Of a stretch of DNA of 31,649 bases, positions 1-7,981 are shown piece after piece. Position 1 is the first letter of the stretch. Each line of letters starts with the position of its first letter. The notes under the pieces are model-generated. The model saw nothing but the letters and a program-made list of their open reading frames with translations. It ran no database searches and was not told where the DNA came from. The translations under genes were made by a program, and so were the position numbers. Source of the stretch: a virus. The stretch lies in the IMG/VR virus record IMGVR_UViG_3300025132_000170, positions 1-31,649 of that record; one strand, given 5' to 3'.

Positions 1-1195
1 TATCAGGACGGGTGTTTGTAGGAGACCCTGGAATAGAAGTTGGAATAAAATAAGAATCATCAAAACCTGTAACGTCACTAGCAGGAGAGGCTGTGCCATT
101 TGCACCTTTTGAACCAAAACCATTTGTTCCGGGACCAAATCCACCACCAGCACCACCATTTACTGTCAGTGTTCCTGCAGGATCAGCGAAAGTAGTTGCC
201 CCACCTGCATTACCAGCAGTAACAGGTCCACCACCATTACCAACAGCTCCTATTGAGTAAGGTACAGAATAAGGTGCTGAAATAGGAATGTCAAAATAAC
301 CAATACCCCCACTACCACCACCGCCACCGCGACCTGGACCGGTTTGTTGCTTTCCGCCTGATCCACCACCACCACCTTGCATATATACTCTTAAACGAGT
401 TGTGGCAGAAGCCGCTGTGAATGTTCCAGATGCAGGTCCTTTTTCAATGTGACTTAATGTATATCCTGTCGCTCCTGCAGAACCTGAAGATGCTCCAGTT
501 AACCTACCATCAGCATCAACAGTAATTGTAGCCGCAGTATAAGTGCCTGCTGAAACAGTTGTCGCAATAAGTTGATTTGCACCAACAGAGTCGGCGGCTA
601 ATTTTGTTTGTGTAATTGTTGATTGAGCAATTTTAGCGGCTGTAACTTGACTAGCTGAGATTTTTGCACTTGTTATCGCATTGTCTGGTATTTTTGCAGT
701 AGTAACTTGGTTTGCAGAAATTTTAGCACTGGTAATTGCATTGTCTGCAATCTGTGCAGTACCAATTGTACCCCCCAGAGTATCCAAAGCAATTTCATTT
801 AAGTTTGTACCATCAGCATATGCCGCTACAATTTTTGATTCTGCAGGGCTAAAACCTGTGCCACTAACAGTTTTAATTGTTAAGTTTGATGGATTAGTTA
901 CTGCGGTAATATCAAAAATATAAAATTTTTCTATACTGTCAGGTATGGTTACAACAGATGCACTTGATAAAGTTATTGTTGCAAATTTAATAACCATATT
1001 ACGAGCATTTGATAATGCCGCATTGCTCATTGCTAATGCTACTGTTCCACCATTTGTCAGTGTGACAGATTCCACACCAGCAATTGCTTGTTGAACTAAA
1101 TTTAAATTTGTATTGGTTTTGTCACCCCAAGTACCAGCATTCTCGCCAGTTACCATTAATTCTAATTTTAAATCAGTAGAGTATGTAGAAGTCAT
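1..1195 (-). CDS. Tail fibre / adhesin with Gly-rich distal part (3' end outside window)
   Basis: This reading frame is open for 398 codons from an ATG at 1195 and runs off the left edge, so the C-terminus is missing. An AAAAGGAT Shine-Dalgarno lies just before the start. The N-terminal part has a motif common in marine phage fibres (GENAGTWGDKTN, near residue 20). Residues about 140-200 carry repeats of AKISANQVTTAKI / AKISASQVTAAKI type, expected for a trimeric shaft. From about residue 270 the protein becomes very Gly-rich (runs of four to five Gly), resembling glycine-rich phage adhesin tips. Likely role: host receptor binding at the virion surface. The next gene upstream encodes another repetitive structural protein. 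The fibre assignment is good; receptor and exact family are unknown. Confidence 0.8.
   Translation of the reverse strand, partial: MTSTYSTDLKLELMVTGENAGTWGDKTNTNLNLVQQAIAGVESVTLTNGGTVALAMSNAALSNARNMVIKFATITLSSASVVTIPDSIEKFYIFDITAVTNPSNLTIKTVSGTGFSPAESKIVAAYADGTNLNEIALDTLGGTIGTAQIADNAITSAKISANQVTTAKIPDNAITSAKISASQVTAAKIAQSTITQTKLAADSVGANQLIATTVSAGTYTAATITVDADGRLTGASSGSAGATGYTLSHIEKGPASGTFTAASATTRLRVYMQGGGGGSGGKQQTGPGRGGGGGSGGIGYFDIPISAPYSVPYSIGAVGNGGGPVTAGNAGGATTFADPAGTLTVNGGAGGGFGPGTNGFGSKGANGTASPASDVTGFDDSYFIPTSIPGSPTNTRPD
657..776 (-). repeat. Imperfect 60-nt tandem repeat inside the fibre gene
   Basis: On the plus strand the segment GCACTTGTTATCGCATTGTC near 666 recurs as GCACTGGTAATTGCATTGTC near 726, a 60-nt period. 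It encodes 20-residue shaft repeats and could allow length variation by slippage or recombination. Confidence 0.7.
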
Positions 1196-1224
1196 AAAAA
1201 ATCCTTTTAAGTAATATACACTAT

Positions 1225-1992
1225 TTAAGCCGCCCTATCAACTTCCGTCCAAACAACTTCTGTTCCAACATTGACTTCGGACCACGCAGTTATTGTAGGA
1301 GTTCCAACAGACAATGTCAATGTCTGACCTGTTACACTTGGGTCAGCACCAACTACTGGTAAAGCTGTTCCAATAGATGTGGTCATTGCTTGTCCAGATG
1401 CTGTTACAGAAGAAACAGCATCAACTGTGCCTACTGACATAGACATAGATTGTCCTGTTACTCCTTGAACATTTGTTTGAACAAGAGATATTGAGCCTTG
1501 ACTCATTGTCATTACTTGTCCAGTAACATCAACAGGAGTTTTTAATCCTGCCGCAACAATACCAACAGACATAGACATAGATTGTCCTGTAGTTGTTTCG
1601 TTTGTTGTCTGAACAAGAGTTATTGTTCCAAGACTTGCATCAAGTTGATCTTCAGCAGGTATAACTGTGGGCGATCCATCAATCTGCAACCCAATCTGAC
1701 CTATGTTTGTAGACATAGATTGACCAGAAGCAGAATGAGAAAAATCAGTAAATCCTAAAGCTGTGCCTTGTGATAAAGCAAGTGCTTGACCAGTAGCAAG
1801 AGCAGAGTAAGCAACACCCCAAGCTCCATTACCCCAACTATCTCTGCCCCAACCTGAATTTAATTCAGCAGTTGATACAACAGAGCCAATTGCAGAGGTT
1901 AATGAACCTGCGGTTGTAACACTTATATTAGTGTTACCTTGCTCTCCCCAAGGACCATCTCCCCAAGTAAGTGAACCCCAAGTGTTAGACAT
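1225..1992 (-). CDS. Repetitive structural protein, GQSMSMSVG repeats
   Basis: The 255-residue protein has two Trp/Gly-rich segments near the N-terminus (WGSLTWGDGPWG and GWGRDSWGNGAWG), then seven copies of a unit around [ST]GQxxxxxxG (for example TGQSMSMSVG), spaced about 20-40 residues. It ends in a Trp/Val-rich tail (WSEVNVGTEVVW). Such alternating Ser/Met/Val repeats suggest stacked beta-strands. At DNA level a 23-bp stretch recurs exactly near 1436 and 1566. Its place between the fibre and other virion genes supports a tail appendage or surface protein. No enzyme motif is seen. Function is inferred from context only. Confidence 0.7.
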   Translation of the reverse strand: MSNTWGSLTWGDGPWGEQGNTNISVTTAGSLTSAIGSVVSTAELNSGWGRDSWGNGAWGVAYSALATGQALALSQGTALGFTDFSHSASGQSMSTNIGQIGLQIDGSPTVIPAEDQLDASLGTITLVQTTNETTTGQSMSMSVGIVAAGLKTPVDVTGQVMTMSQGSISLVQTNVQGVTGQSMSMSVGTVDAVSSVTASGQAMTTSIGTALPVVGADPSVTGQTLTLSVGTPTITAWSEVNVGTEVVWTEVDRAA

Positions 1993-2003
1993 AAATTACC
2001 TAA

Positions 2004-2447
2004 CTATGCGATTCTTAATATAGCCGCAGATGTTGTAAAAGCAGGGAACTGAATTGTAAATGTACCAGATGAAGCAGTTTTATCAGAGCCAAAATCAAGA
2101 ACTGCAACTGCTGTCTTTGTTGCATCAGATTGATAAATCAGAGCTCCCCTTGCAGTTAAAGTTACATTTGTAAAAGACAAATCTGCAAAATCAACAATAG
2201 CTGTATTTGTTGCCAATGATGTTCCACCATTTACTAAGGCTTTACCACCACTTGAATAGCCTGCAGGAGAAGAAGATTCACCATTAGGACTTCCACCAGC
2301 GAAGACAGTTGTTGATTTACCTAAAGTAGCCGAGTTTGTAAACAAGGCTAATTTAAATGTGTTACCACCTGGAGTTTTAAAATTGTAAGTACCCTCTAAT
2401 AAACCCTTTTTAAATGAGTTACATATTGCATTAGTAGTAATAGCCAT
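2004..2447 (-). CDS. Small virion-associated protein, beta-rich
   Basis: The 147-residue protein starts MAITTNAICNSFKKGLLEGT and has a Ser/Thr/Gly-rich middle, followed by FADLSFTNVTLTARGALIYQ and a C-terminal FTIQFP segment. From memory this pattern occurs beside fibre genes in many marine phages and is usually called a structural or hypothetical protein. A purine-rich GGAGATAA stretch precedes the ATG. It lies in the same unbroken minus-strand run as the fibre and adaptor genes. A minor tail or capsid-surface component is likely; exact role unknown. Confidence 0.65.
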   Translation of the reverse strand: MAITTNAICNSFKKGLLEGTYNFKTPGGNTFKLALFTNSATLGKSTTVFAGGSPNGESSSPAGYSSGGKALVNGGTSLATNTAIVDFADLSFTNVTLTARGALIYQSDATKTAVAVLDFGSDKTASSGTFTIQFPAFTTSAAILRIA

Positions 2448-2476
2448 TTTTATTATCTCCTTATTTAGTTAACTAT

Positions 2477-3127
2477 TTAAGGTGATGGAGATGGTACTCT
2501 TATTCGAGGAACACCTTCATCGTACTCACTCCTTCTTCTTCTTCCCATTTGTTGAAGAGCAAAGGCTTGAGTGTTTTCATTATACTTGTCTAAATACAGT
2601 TTGTATAGATCATATGGTCCTTTAAGATATCTAAAACATTCTGCTAAAACTCCGTGTAATAATAAATTTTCTTGATACTTAGATAAATAAGTTTCGGTTG
2701 TAGAATTAAAGTGAGGTGGGTCTTTGATATAATTAACTTGTATTGTGTATGTCGTGTTAGGTGTAGGAGCAAAAACAATACTAGTATTATCCCAATTAGC
2801 AAAATATTTTGGCTCTCCTTCCGCCTCTGTGGGATTAAATTCTGAAATAAAACTTGTATCTCTTTTTTCTAAGAAGTTTCTAGTACCACTGTTAATAATT
2901 TGAACTGATCGTGTAACTAATGCATCGGCAGGTAAATTTACATATCGTTGAGAAGCAACTAAACTAGAAGTCGCATATTTTCTAAGATCATCATAATCAA
3001 CATTGCCTGCTATATCTAATTCTGTGTTTCTGATAAATTGATCAATTATGGTGTCACTTAGCACATTTGAATCAACCTCTGTGTAATTTCTTATCTGTGT
3101 CAAAAAATTAGAATATGATATTGTCAT
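2477..3127 (-). CDS. Head-tail adaptor-like protein
   Basis: The 216-residue protein has an N-terminal helical part (SYSNFLTQIRNYTEVDS, then IDQFIRNTELDIAGNVDYDDLR), a beta-rich centre with FAPTPNTTYTIQVNYI, and a C-terminal helical part (YQENLLLHGVLAECFRYLKG) with an Arg cluster (GRRRRSEY). This helix-beta-helix layout matches phage adaptor proteins of the SU10 type that sit below the portal. Its stop overlaps the next upstream gene's region by 4 nt (ATGA arrangement), showing translational coupling. Family assignment is from remembered pattern, so moderate confidence. Confidence 0.6.
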   Translation of the reverse strand: MTISYSNFLTQIRNYTEVDSNVLSDTIIDQFIRNTELDIAGNVDYDDLRKYATSSLVASQRYVNLPADALVTRSVQIINSGTRNFLEKRDTSFISEFNPTEAEGEPKYFANWDNTSIVFAPTPNTTYTIQVNYIKDPPHFNSTTETYLSKYQENLLLHGVLAECFRYLKGPYDLYKLYLDKYNENTQAFALQQMGRRRRSEYDEGVPRIRVPSPSP

Positions 3128-3501
3128 CTTAAAATCACCTTAATAGAACCTGTTGAAGGTACTTCTGAAGTAGAACTATTTGAAGTTCCTACTCTTAATT
3201 GTCTTTTACTATTTTGTTGATCAGGTGTCAATGGAGGCACTAAAGAGCTTGGGCTAGAATTAAAAAGTAATGCAGGGTTAAGATCAACTATTGTTGGAGA
3301 TGATTTTTGAGGTCTAGCATTTGCTAAAGCAATAGCATCAGCAGTAATGTGTTTTTTTCTAATTTGAGGGTGTTTGGCTTCATATTCTGTTTTATGAACA
3401 AACGACCCATTCCACTCTTTTACCATTTCTCGGTAAGGAAAAGCTTGTCCACTTCTATCAGATATTGCCTGAGCATATTTTCCTCGTGCATATGAACCCA
3501 T
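3124..3501 (-). CDS. Conserved phage structural-module protein, unknown role
   Basis: The 125-residue protein begins MGSYARGKYAQAISDRSGQA, then FPYREMVKEWNGSFVH and a Pro-rich second half. I recognise this opening as a recurrent one beside adaptor genes of marine phages, but no biochemical function is known to me. It overlaps the downstream gene by 4 nt and touches the upstream gene by one nucleotide (TAATG). The composition (no signal peptide, no membrane segment, polar tail) would fit a small linker or minor virion component. Confidence 0.65.
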   Translation of the reverse strand: MGSYARGKYAQAISDRSGQAFPYREMVKEWNGSFVHKTEYEAKHPQIRKKHITADAIALANARPQKSSPTIVDLNPALLFNSSPSSLVPPLTPDQQNSKRQLRVGTSNSSTSEVPSTGSIKVILR

Positions 3502-4454
3502 TAAAAGACTCCTCTAAATTTTGTGCCTCTTATAGCGGCACGAGTACCTCTCATTTTCTCATTTTTTTGTTTTTTCACCTTAACTTCACTACCTTTCTTC
3601 ATACCAAATGTACCATAAACATTTGATGGATACATACTTTGTTGTTTTTGGGTATTTGCCATACCAAGTTGTCCATAAACATTTGATGGATTTAAAGCTG
3701 TGGGAGTTTGATTAGCATACATATATCTATATTTATGTCTTGTCCTTAATCTATCTAAAGCAGAGGCTTGTTTATCATATTCAGGGTCACCTGCTCTAGC
3801 AGGTCTAGTAGTAGTTTCAATATATTTTTGACTACCAACTTGTCTATATTGAGGATTTAAATTAGTTTGTCCCATACTTCTGCGATCTTGTATTGGAGAT
3901 TGCAAATATTCTTGTCCATAAAGTCCTCTTGTCAAAACAGCATCTTTTGGTAGATCAGTAGTCATTTTGGTGTCGGGTTTTGATCCACCATATATAGAGG
4001 GTCTAGGAGTTGTCATTTCATATAGAGGTCTTGTTTTTTCTTCCTTTTTTGTAAAAATTAATTCATTTAAATCTTTTTCAGCTTTTTCAATTTCAGATGT
4101 CAAATCTCTGTAATAACCTGTTGTTGGTGCAGGTTTTGATCTATCCTCAATAGCAAACTGATATGTGGGTGAAAAAGTTTTTGATTTTAAACCCTCTTGT
4201 ATTTCAGCAAATTGTTTATCTGTTGGTTCTGCAAATTGTTTCTCAATGGACGCAATGTAAGCCTCTCTTTGATCAGTTGGCATATTCATAGTTGCCTTGT
4301 ATTGAATGTCTGCTCTTTTATCAAAAGTTTTTTGCTCATCAGAACCTAATCTTGAACGATAATTGCTTATGGTTTTAAACAATTCTGGTCTTGATTTTTC
4401 AAGTGCAGAGAGATATCCCCCAGATTGTAATTTAGCTATTCTTAAACCCTTCAC
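3501..4454 (-). CDS. Basic virion-module protein with GMxKxG motifs and GxKFxGxF C-terminus
   Basis: The 317-residue protein is Lys/Arg-rich. Residues 1-110 are clearly paralogous to the next upstream gene: both have MKGLR, a Gly-Gly near residue 12, then TFDKR...Q...NMP..Q..AY/FI and F.P.Y. The region near 255-285 holds two copies of PSNVYGxxGM. The protein ends with the peptide AAIRGTKFRGVF, a tail also seen on two other proteins here. It shares one nucleotide with each neighbour (TAATG). Likely a minor internal or DNA-contacting virion protein; this is inference from charge and context. Confidence 0.65.
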   Translation of the reverse strand: MKGLRIAKLQSGGYLSALEKSRPELFKTISNYRSRLGSDEQKTFDKRADIQYKATMNMPTDQREAYIASIEKQFAEPTDKQFAEIQEGLKSKTFSPTYQFAIEDRSKPAPTTGYYRDLTSEIEKAEKDLNELIFTKKEEKTRPLYEMTTPRPSIYGGSKPDTKMTTDLPKDAVLTRGLYGQEYLQSPIQDRRSMGQTNLNPQYRQVGSQKYIETTTRPARAGDPEYDKQASALDRLRTRHKYRYMYANQTPTALNPSNVYGQLGMANTQKQQSMYPSNVYGTFGMKKGSEVKVKKQKNEKMRGTRAAIRGTKFRGVF

Positions 4455-4936
4455 TAAAAAACACCTTTAAAATTCAATCCCTTAATAGCATCACCTCCAC
4501 CTCTAGTGAGACCACCATCAACCATTTTTTTTGTTTTAATTTTTTTAATGTCTTCTTTAAGTCCACCATCTTTTGCCATACCTAATTGTTTATAAATATC
4601 TGTTTCAATTGTTGGTTTTTTCTTTTTTGTAGCACTTGCATATCTATAAACAGGTGTGAATTTATCACTACTAAGACTTTTTGTTGTTTCGGATATTAAA
4701 TCCTCATTAGGTGAAGAATATTTTGATGCCATATCTTCAATAAATGCTTTTTGTTGTTCTTCAGGCATATTTTGATATGCGGCAAATTGATAACCACCTC
4801 GTTTGTCAAATGTTGCTAAATTTTCACCTTTAAATTGACTTCTTAATTTTTCTACACCAGAGGCTAAACCAGGGTTTAACTCTCTTAGTTTTTTTAAGTA
4901 GGCTGGTCCGCCTGTTTGATATCTTAGTCCTTTCAT
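4454..4936 (-). CDS. Shorter paralogue of the 3501-4454 gene
   Basis: The 160-residue protein repeats the N-terminal half of its neighbour (MKGLR, TFDKRGGYQFAAYQNMPEE, FTPVYRYA), lacks the long middle part, and keeps one IYKQLGMAKDGG motif and the C-terminal DAIKGLNFKGVF. The two genes therefore arose by tandem duplication followed by an insertion or loss of about 150 residues. Charge is strongly positive toward the C-terminus (KKIKTKKM). Role unknown; same inference as for its paralogue. Confidence 0.65.
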   Translation of the reverse strand: MKGLRYQTGGPAYLKKLRELNPGLASGVEKLRSQFKGENLATFDKRGGYQFAAYQNMPEEQQKAFIEDMASKYSSPNEDLISETTKSLSSDKFTPVYRYASATKKKKPTIETDIYKQLGMAKDGGLKEDIKKIKTKKMVDGGLTRGGGDAIKGLNFKGVF

Positions 4937-4937
4937 T

Positions 4938-5627
4938 TTACACTCCTTGTGGGTAATAGGTTTGAGGGGTTATATATACAGATGTTCTCTGACCATCTTC
5001 GTTTAAAGCTCGTGACAATTCATCTTCGTAGATCATTTTGTTTTGTTGTGTTAATTGAGGATTTAACTTCATACTAATGTAATAAGCTAATCCTGCTACC
5101 ATACAAGGTATAAAACGAAAAACTACATCGGCTGTATTAGTATATGCTCCTGAATCTTCAATTCTTTTTATGTAGTAATATTTTAAATATGTATATGTTG
5201 ATGCATCAGGAACTTGATATAAAGTAATGGTTGGTGTTGTTTGTCTATCGACATAGTACTGAGAAGGTTGACCTTGCGACCCTTTGTTAGGTAAAGCGGC
5301 ATACTCACTTCTACTAATTTTTGTTAATGAAACATCATTCGTAGTGCTATTTGTTCCTGTAGTCGTACTTACATATGCCTCTAAAATGTCGTTGGCATCG
5401 GTTGGTGCCGTGTAAGTCTGAGTTCCTGCTGTCAATAATTGTTCGTGTAGAGCGACTTTCCATAAATGAACTCCTCGGTTTCCCCATTCTGAGAAAAGAA
5501 TATTTAAACTTCGTCTTGCCGATTGTAGATCGTGTCCACTATTTGTTCTAGCTCCACACCTTTCGTAAGCCTCTTGTATGATATCATCAATGTTGAGATC
5601 AAAACTTGTTGTTCCTGAAGTAGCCAT
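4938..5627 (-). CDS. Head-closure / adaptor-like structural protein
   Basis: The 229-residue protein opens with a helical segment (IDDIIQEAYERCGARTNSGHDLQSARRSLNIL, given here as two parts: residues 14-26 and 27-45), then WGNRGVHLWKV, a beta-rich centre, and an Ala/Tyr-rich helix (FIPCMVAGLAYYISMKLNP) with a charged tail. This resembles small connector proteins that close the head below the portal, such as gp4-like proteins of short-tailed phages. It sits in the structural run, with 1-10 nt gaps to its neighbours. Assignment is by architecture and position. Confidence 0.6.
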   Translation of the reverse strand: MATSGTTSFDLNIDDIIQEAYERCGARTNSGHDLQSARRSLNILFSEWGNRGVHLWKVALHEQLLTAGTQTYTAPTDANDILEAYVSTTTGTNSTTNDVSLTKISRSEYAALPNKGSQGQPSQYYVDRQTTPTITLYQVPDASTYTYLKYYYIKRIEDSGAYTNTADVVFRFIPCMVAGLAYYISMKLNPQLTQQNKMIYEDELSRALNEDGQRTSVYITPQTYYPQGV

Positions 5628-5635
5628 TTTTCATC

Positions 5636-6016
5636 CTAACTTCTGTGAATTTTGTTTGGGTCTTTGACACCTTGAATTGCCATACCACCAAATTTCTTTT
5701 TTTTTGTATTAAGAGTTTTTGCTCTGTAATCAGATATATCTAATCCACCTTTTTTACCATCTATATTTACATTTGCTTTTTCTAATTCTTTTTTAAATTT
5801 ACTTCCATACTTTTTTTCTTTGTATTTATTTATTAATTTTTTTCCAATATTTGATGCCCCTCTTAAAACTCTTGGTGCTACTCTCAGTAAACCACCAAGA
5901 TATGCTTTGTTGCTCATAGCCTCTTCAATCGCTTGACCTCTTTTTTCTTCATAACTTGTTAGCTTGCCGTCTTTATCAAGATCGGCTTTTTCTGGATTTT
6001 TAAGTGTATTTTTCAT
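5636..6016 (-). CDS. Small basic protein, possible EF-hand-like N-terminus
   Basis: The 126-residue protein starts with ADLDKDGKLTSYEE (residues 11-24), a Dx[DN]xDG-like calcium-loop motif. It then has a short hydrophobic/Arg segment (LGGLLRVAPRVLRG) and a Lys-rich stretch. It ends in KKKKFGGMAIQGVKDPNKIH, another Gly-Gly C-terminal motif of the sort that recurs in this module. Function unknown. It is packed between two other basic proteins with gaps under 10 nt, so an internal virion role is possible. Confidence 0.6.
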   Translation of the reverse strand: MKNTLKNPEKADLDKDGKLTSYEEKRGQAIEEAMSNKAYLGGLLRVAPRVLRGASNIGKKLINKYKEKKYGSKFKKELEKANVNIDGKKGGLDISDYRAKTLNTKKKKFGGMAIQGVKDPNKIHRS

Positions 6017-6018
6017 AA

Positions 6019-6648
6019 TTAAAGTATATCCTTATAATAGTTCTTTGCAAACCCTCCCTTAGCAAAATCAAAACTACCCTCAACACTTAATTGTCTTGAA
6101 ATTTTTCCTGTCTTATTATCTTTAGCAATTTGTCCTCGCACTCTACCAAATCTACCACCAATACTGCCAGTTACACCTTTTGATTGTTTTTTATCTTCGT
6201 AATAAGGAGTTTTAGTATCAGTAAATTCTTTGAACAACTCAACAGAAACATTAGGGAATTTTTTATTTTTTTTTACTAATTCTAGAGCACCCCTTTTAAA
6301 ACTTCGTTTTACATCCCCTAAATTTACTTCACTATAATCATATTTTGGTTTAAGTGAAAATTTTTTTTTTGGTTTTACTATAAATTTACCATTATCTGCA
6401 AATGTTTTTACATTAGTCGGTTTACCACCTACTCCTTGAGCTTTAGCTCTTTTTCTTCTAACCGCACTCTTTCTCTCTGACTCTGACATTCTTCGGGCTT
6501 TAGCTAATGGTACACATTTAGGGTATTTTCTTTTTTGATCTGCTTTTAGTTTGCTACGACCACATTTAGCATAAGACCCATCTTTTTTCTTTGAGCCTAT
6601 ATCTACCCATTTTTGTGCAAACCATTTTTTTAAGCCACTCTTAGCCAT
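6019..6648 (-). CDS. Basic protein with DUF5872-like N-terminal Cys motif
   Basis: Residues 10-75 carry WVDIGSKKKDGSYAKCGRSK, then KYPKCVPLAKARRMSESERK and AVRRKRAKAQGVGGKPTNVK. This Cys-containing basic module is recurrent in phages and giant viruses and is, as I recall, filed as DUF5872. The rest (about 130 residues) is Lys-rich and ends FAKGGFAKNYYKDIL. Two Cys (about residues 29 and 45) may bind metal. Nucleic-acid contact inside the virion is plausible from the charge but unproven. The next gene upstream overlaps by one nucleotide. Confidence 0.65.
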   Translation of the reverse strand: MAKSGLKKWFAQKWVDIGSKKKDGSYAKCGRSKLKADQKRKYPKCVPLAKARRMSESERKSAVRRKRAKAQGVGGKPTNVKTFADNGKFIVKPKKKFSLKPKYDYSEVNLGDVKRSFKRGALELVKKNKKFPNVSVELFKEFTDTKTPYYEDKKQSKGVTGSIGGRFGRVRGQIAKDNKTGKISRQLSVEGSFDFAKGGFAKNYYKDIL

Positions 6649-7238
6649 TAGGTTATGTCTGTAAGTTTAAACTCCGCATAGTAATTATTAGCAGATTCAT
6701 TAGATAAATTTTCACCATCAACATTAACAGATATGGGTGAACCCATTACATTGTGACCACCAACTTTAAAGTTTGGCATTGCATCCATAAGTTTTTTTAC
6801 ATCGCTTGTATTAAGACCTCTGCTTTTTATGGCTTCGTTACTTTTACGAAACTCCATATCTGACATAGCACCCGCACCTTTAACTCTAAAGTTAGGGACT
6901 GCCTCCATCTGTGTATCAAACCCTCTATTTCTTTGAGCTTTGGTGCCTGTTCTACGTCCTTGGTTTTTTCTAAGCTTTTCTTGCATTTTTGTGTCAAAAT
7001 ATGACTGACCAAATCTACGAAATTTGTCAGACTTTCTTTTTTGTCTTTCCTCTTCTATTTTAGTCATACCACCTACTCTAACAGGTTTAGGACCTTTAAA
7101 ATCTTTTCTTTTTACACCACTAGGGTCTTTAATTTTACCTGCACAAATTTTTGATGCATATGCGTTTGCATAAGCACTTGGGTATACCTTAAATTTAGCC
7201 TTAGCCGCTTTTTTGCCTCTTTCACATAATTTAGTCAT
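6648..7238 (-). CDS. Basic protein with YPSAYANAYASKIC motif
   Basis: The first 45 residues (LCERGKKAAKAKFKVYPSAY, ANAYASKICAGKIKDPSG) form a motif that recurs in cyanophages, marine phages and large DNA viruses, with Cys near positions 5 and 32. The remaining 150 residues are polar and carry two internal repeats, AVPNFRVKGAG and AMPNFKVGGHN, each about 40 residues apart. So this is a modular protein: a conserved basic head joined to a variable repeat tail. It overlaps the upstream oxygenase gene by 8 nt. Role unknown. Confidence 0.65.
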   Translation of the reverse strand: MTKLCERGKKAAKAKFKVYPSAYANAYASKICAGKIKDPSGVKRKDFKGPKPVRVGGMTKIEEERQKRKSDKFRRFGQSYFDTKMQEKLRKNQGRRTGTKAQRNRGFDTQMEAVPNFRVKGAGAMSDMEFRKSNEAIKSRGLNTSDVKKLMDAMPNFKVGGHNVMGSPISVNVDGENLSNESANNYYAEFKLTDIT

Positions 7239-7869
7239 TACTTACTTTACCATCCTTAAGAATATCAGTAAACCCTATCCAACCTGTCACAATATACTTT
7301 TCAGATGTATGTGTAACTTTACTTCTATGTAAGTGACTATTCCAAGCTGACCAAAATAAGGTAAGCCCTTTTATGGCAGGAACATAGAGTTGTTGGTTGG
7401 CAAACTCAGTGCCTCCATCAGCTATTGAATTTAAGTAAGTCATATAAACAAGATATCTATTGTTCTGAACTTTTGTTCCCACAAAACTATTTTCACAATG
7501 CCAATCTTTGTAGCCACCACCTTTTTTATAATACTGTATATTTATTTTTTCATATAAGCCAAATTTTTTTATATTGTTTAAATGTGGGTATTTTTTTAAA
7601 TATAATTTTAGACAATCACCTAATTCGGTAACATATTTTTTTCCGAGTTCTGAGTGTTCTGAAAGTCGGACATCTTCAGAATCCTTGATTTTTTTGTTAA
7701 TACGTTGCTTACCTCTATCATAAACAACACCTTTGATTTTTTCTGATTTTTTACAGAATTCTACAAGTTCATCACAAAGGTCATTATCAATAAAATAACC
7801 ACCAATAAGAGATGAGTGAGGAACAAGTAATTCATTTCTTTCTTTTTGAGGCACAATGAGCTCTTTCAC
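7231..7869 (-). CDS. 2-oxoglutarate/Fe(II)-dependent oxygenase, prolyl-4-hydroxylase-like
   Basis: The 212-residue protein has the core of the P4H-like dioxygenase fold. The first metal pair is H124-x-E126 (DWHCEN), where most family members have HxD. The distal histidine is H181 (SHLHRSK), and K191 lies exactly ten residues later, the spacing used for the 2-oxoglutarate carboxylate in prolyl hydroxylases. GGTEFANQ and IKGLTLFWSAWNSHLH are also family-typical. Likely reaction: hydroxylation of a protein or small substrate with O2 and 2-oxoglutarate. Substrate unknown; its position among structural genes suggests a virion or host surface target, which is inference. Confidence 0.8.
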   Translation of the reverse strand: MKELIVPQKERNELLVPHSSLIGGYFIDNDLCDELVEFCKKSEKIKGVVYDRGKQRINKKIKDSEDVRLSEHSELGKKYVTELGDCLKLYLKKYPHLNNIKKFGLYEKINIQYYKKGGGYKDWHCENSFVGTKVQNNRYLVYMTYLNSIADGGTEFANQQLYVPAIKGLTLFWSAWNSHLHRSKVTHTSEKYIVTGWIGFTDILKDGKVSND

Positions 7870-7981
7870 TAAAACCTTTTGGTTTCTTACAATTTATACT
7901 AGATTTTCTTTTTTTACTCCACTTCTTTTTTTGTGGAGGGTTTTCAATTTGTTTTCTTGTTTGTGATCTTGTTATTGGCAC
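7832..7981 (-). CDS. Small basic Cys protein, GTG start (49 aa)
   Basis: A GTG at 7981, overlapping the last codons of the M15 peptidase gene by 10 nt, opens a 49-residue frame ending at 7832 and overlapping the oxygenase start by 38 nt. It reads PITRSQTRKQIENPPQKKKW followed by a Lys/Arg stretch and SINCKKPKGFSERAHC. The C-x2-PKGFSE-x-AHC motif is a recurrent marine-phage micro-protein signature as I remember it, with two Cys and one His that could bind metal. An AGG lies 8 nt before the GTG. Without it this stretch would be a gap in an otherwise packed operon. Confidence 0.6.
   Translation of the reverse strand: MPITRSQTRKQIENPPQKKKWSKKRKSSINCKKPKGFSERAHCASKRKK

Noticed and set aside
681-923. 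An 80-codon plus-strand frame opposite the fibre gene
   Set aside because: Its hydrophobic Ala/Val/Ile content is the antisense image of the fibre repeats; no ribosome-binding site.
1225-1992. Repeats as a CRISPR array
   Set aside because: The repeated units are coding, imperfect and irregularly spaced within one protein gene, with no conserved repeat-spacer pattern.
6827-7012. A 61-codon minus-strand frame inside the YPSAYAN-motif gene
   Set aside because: The main frame has the conserved N-terminal motif and internal repeats; the inner one has no recognisable feature.
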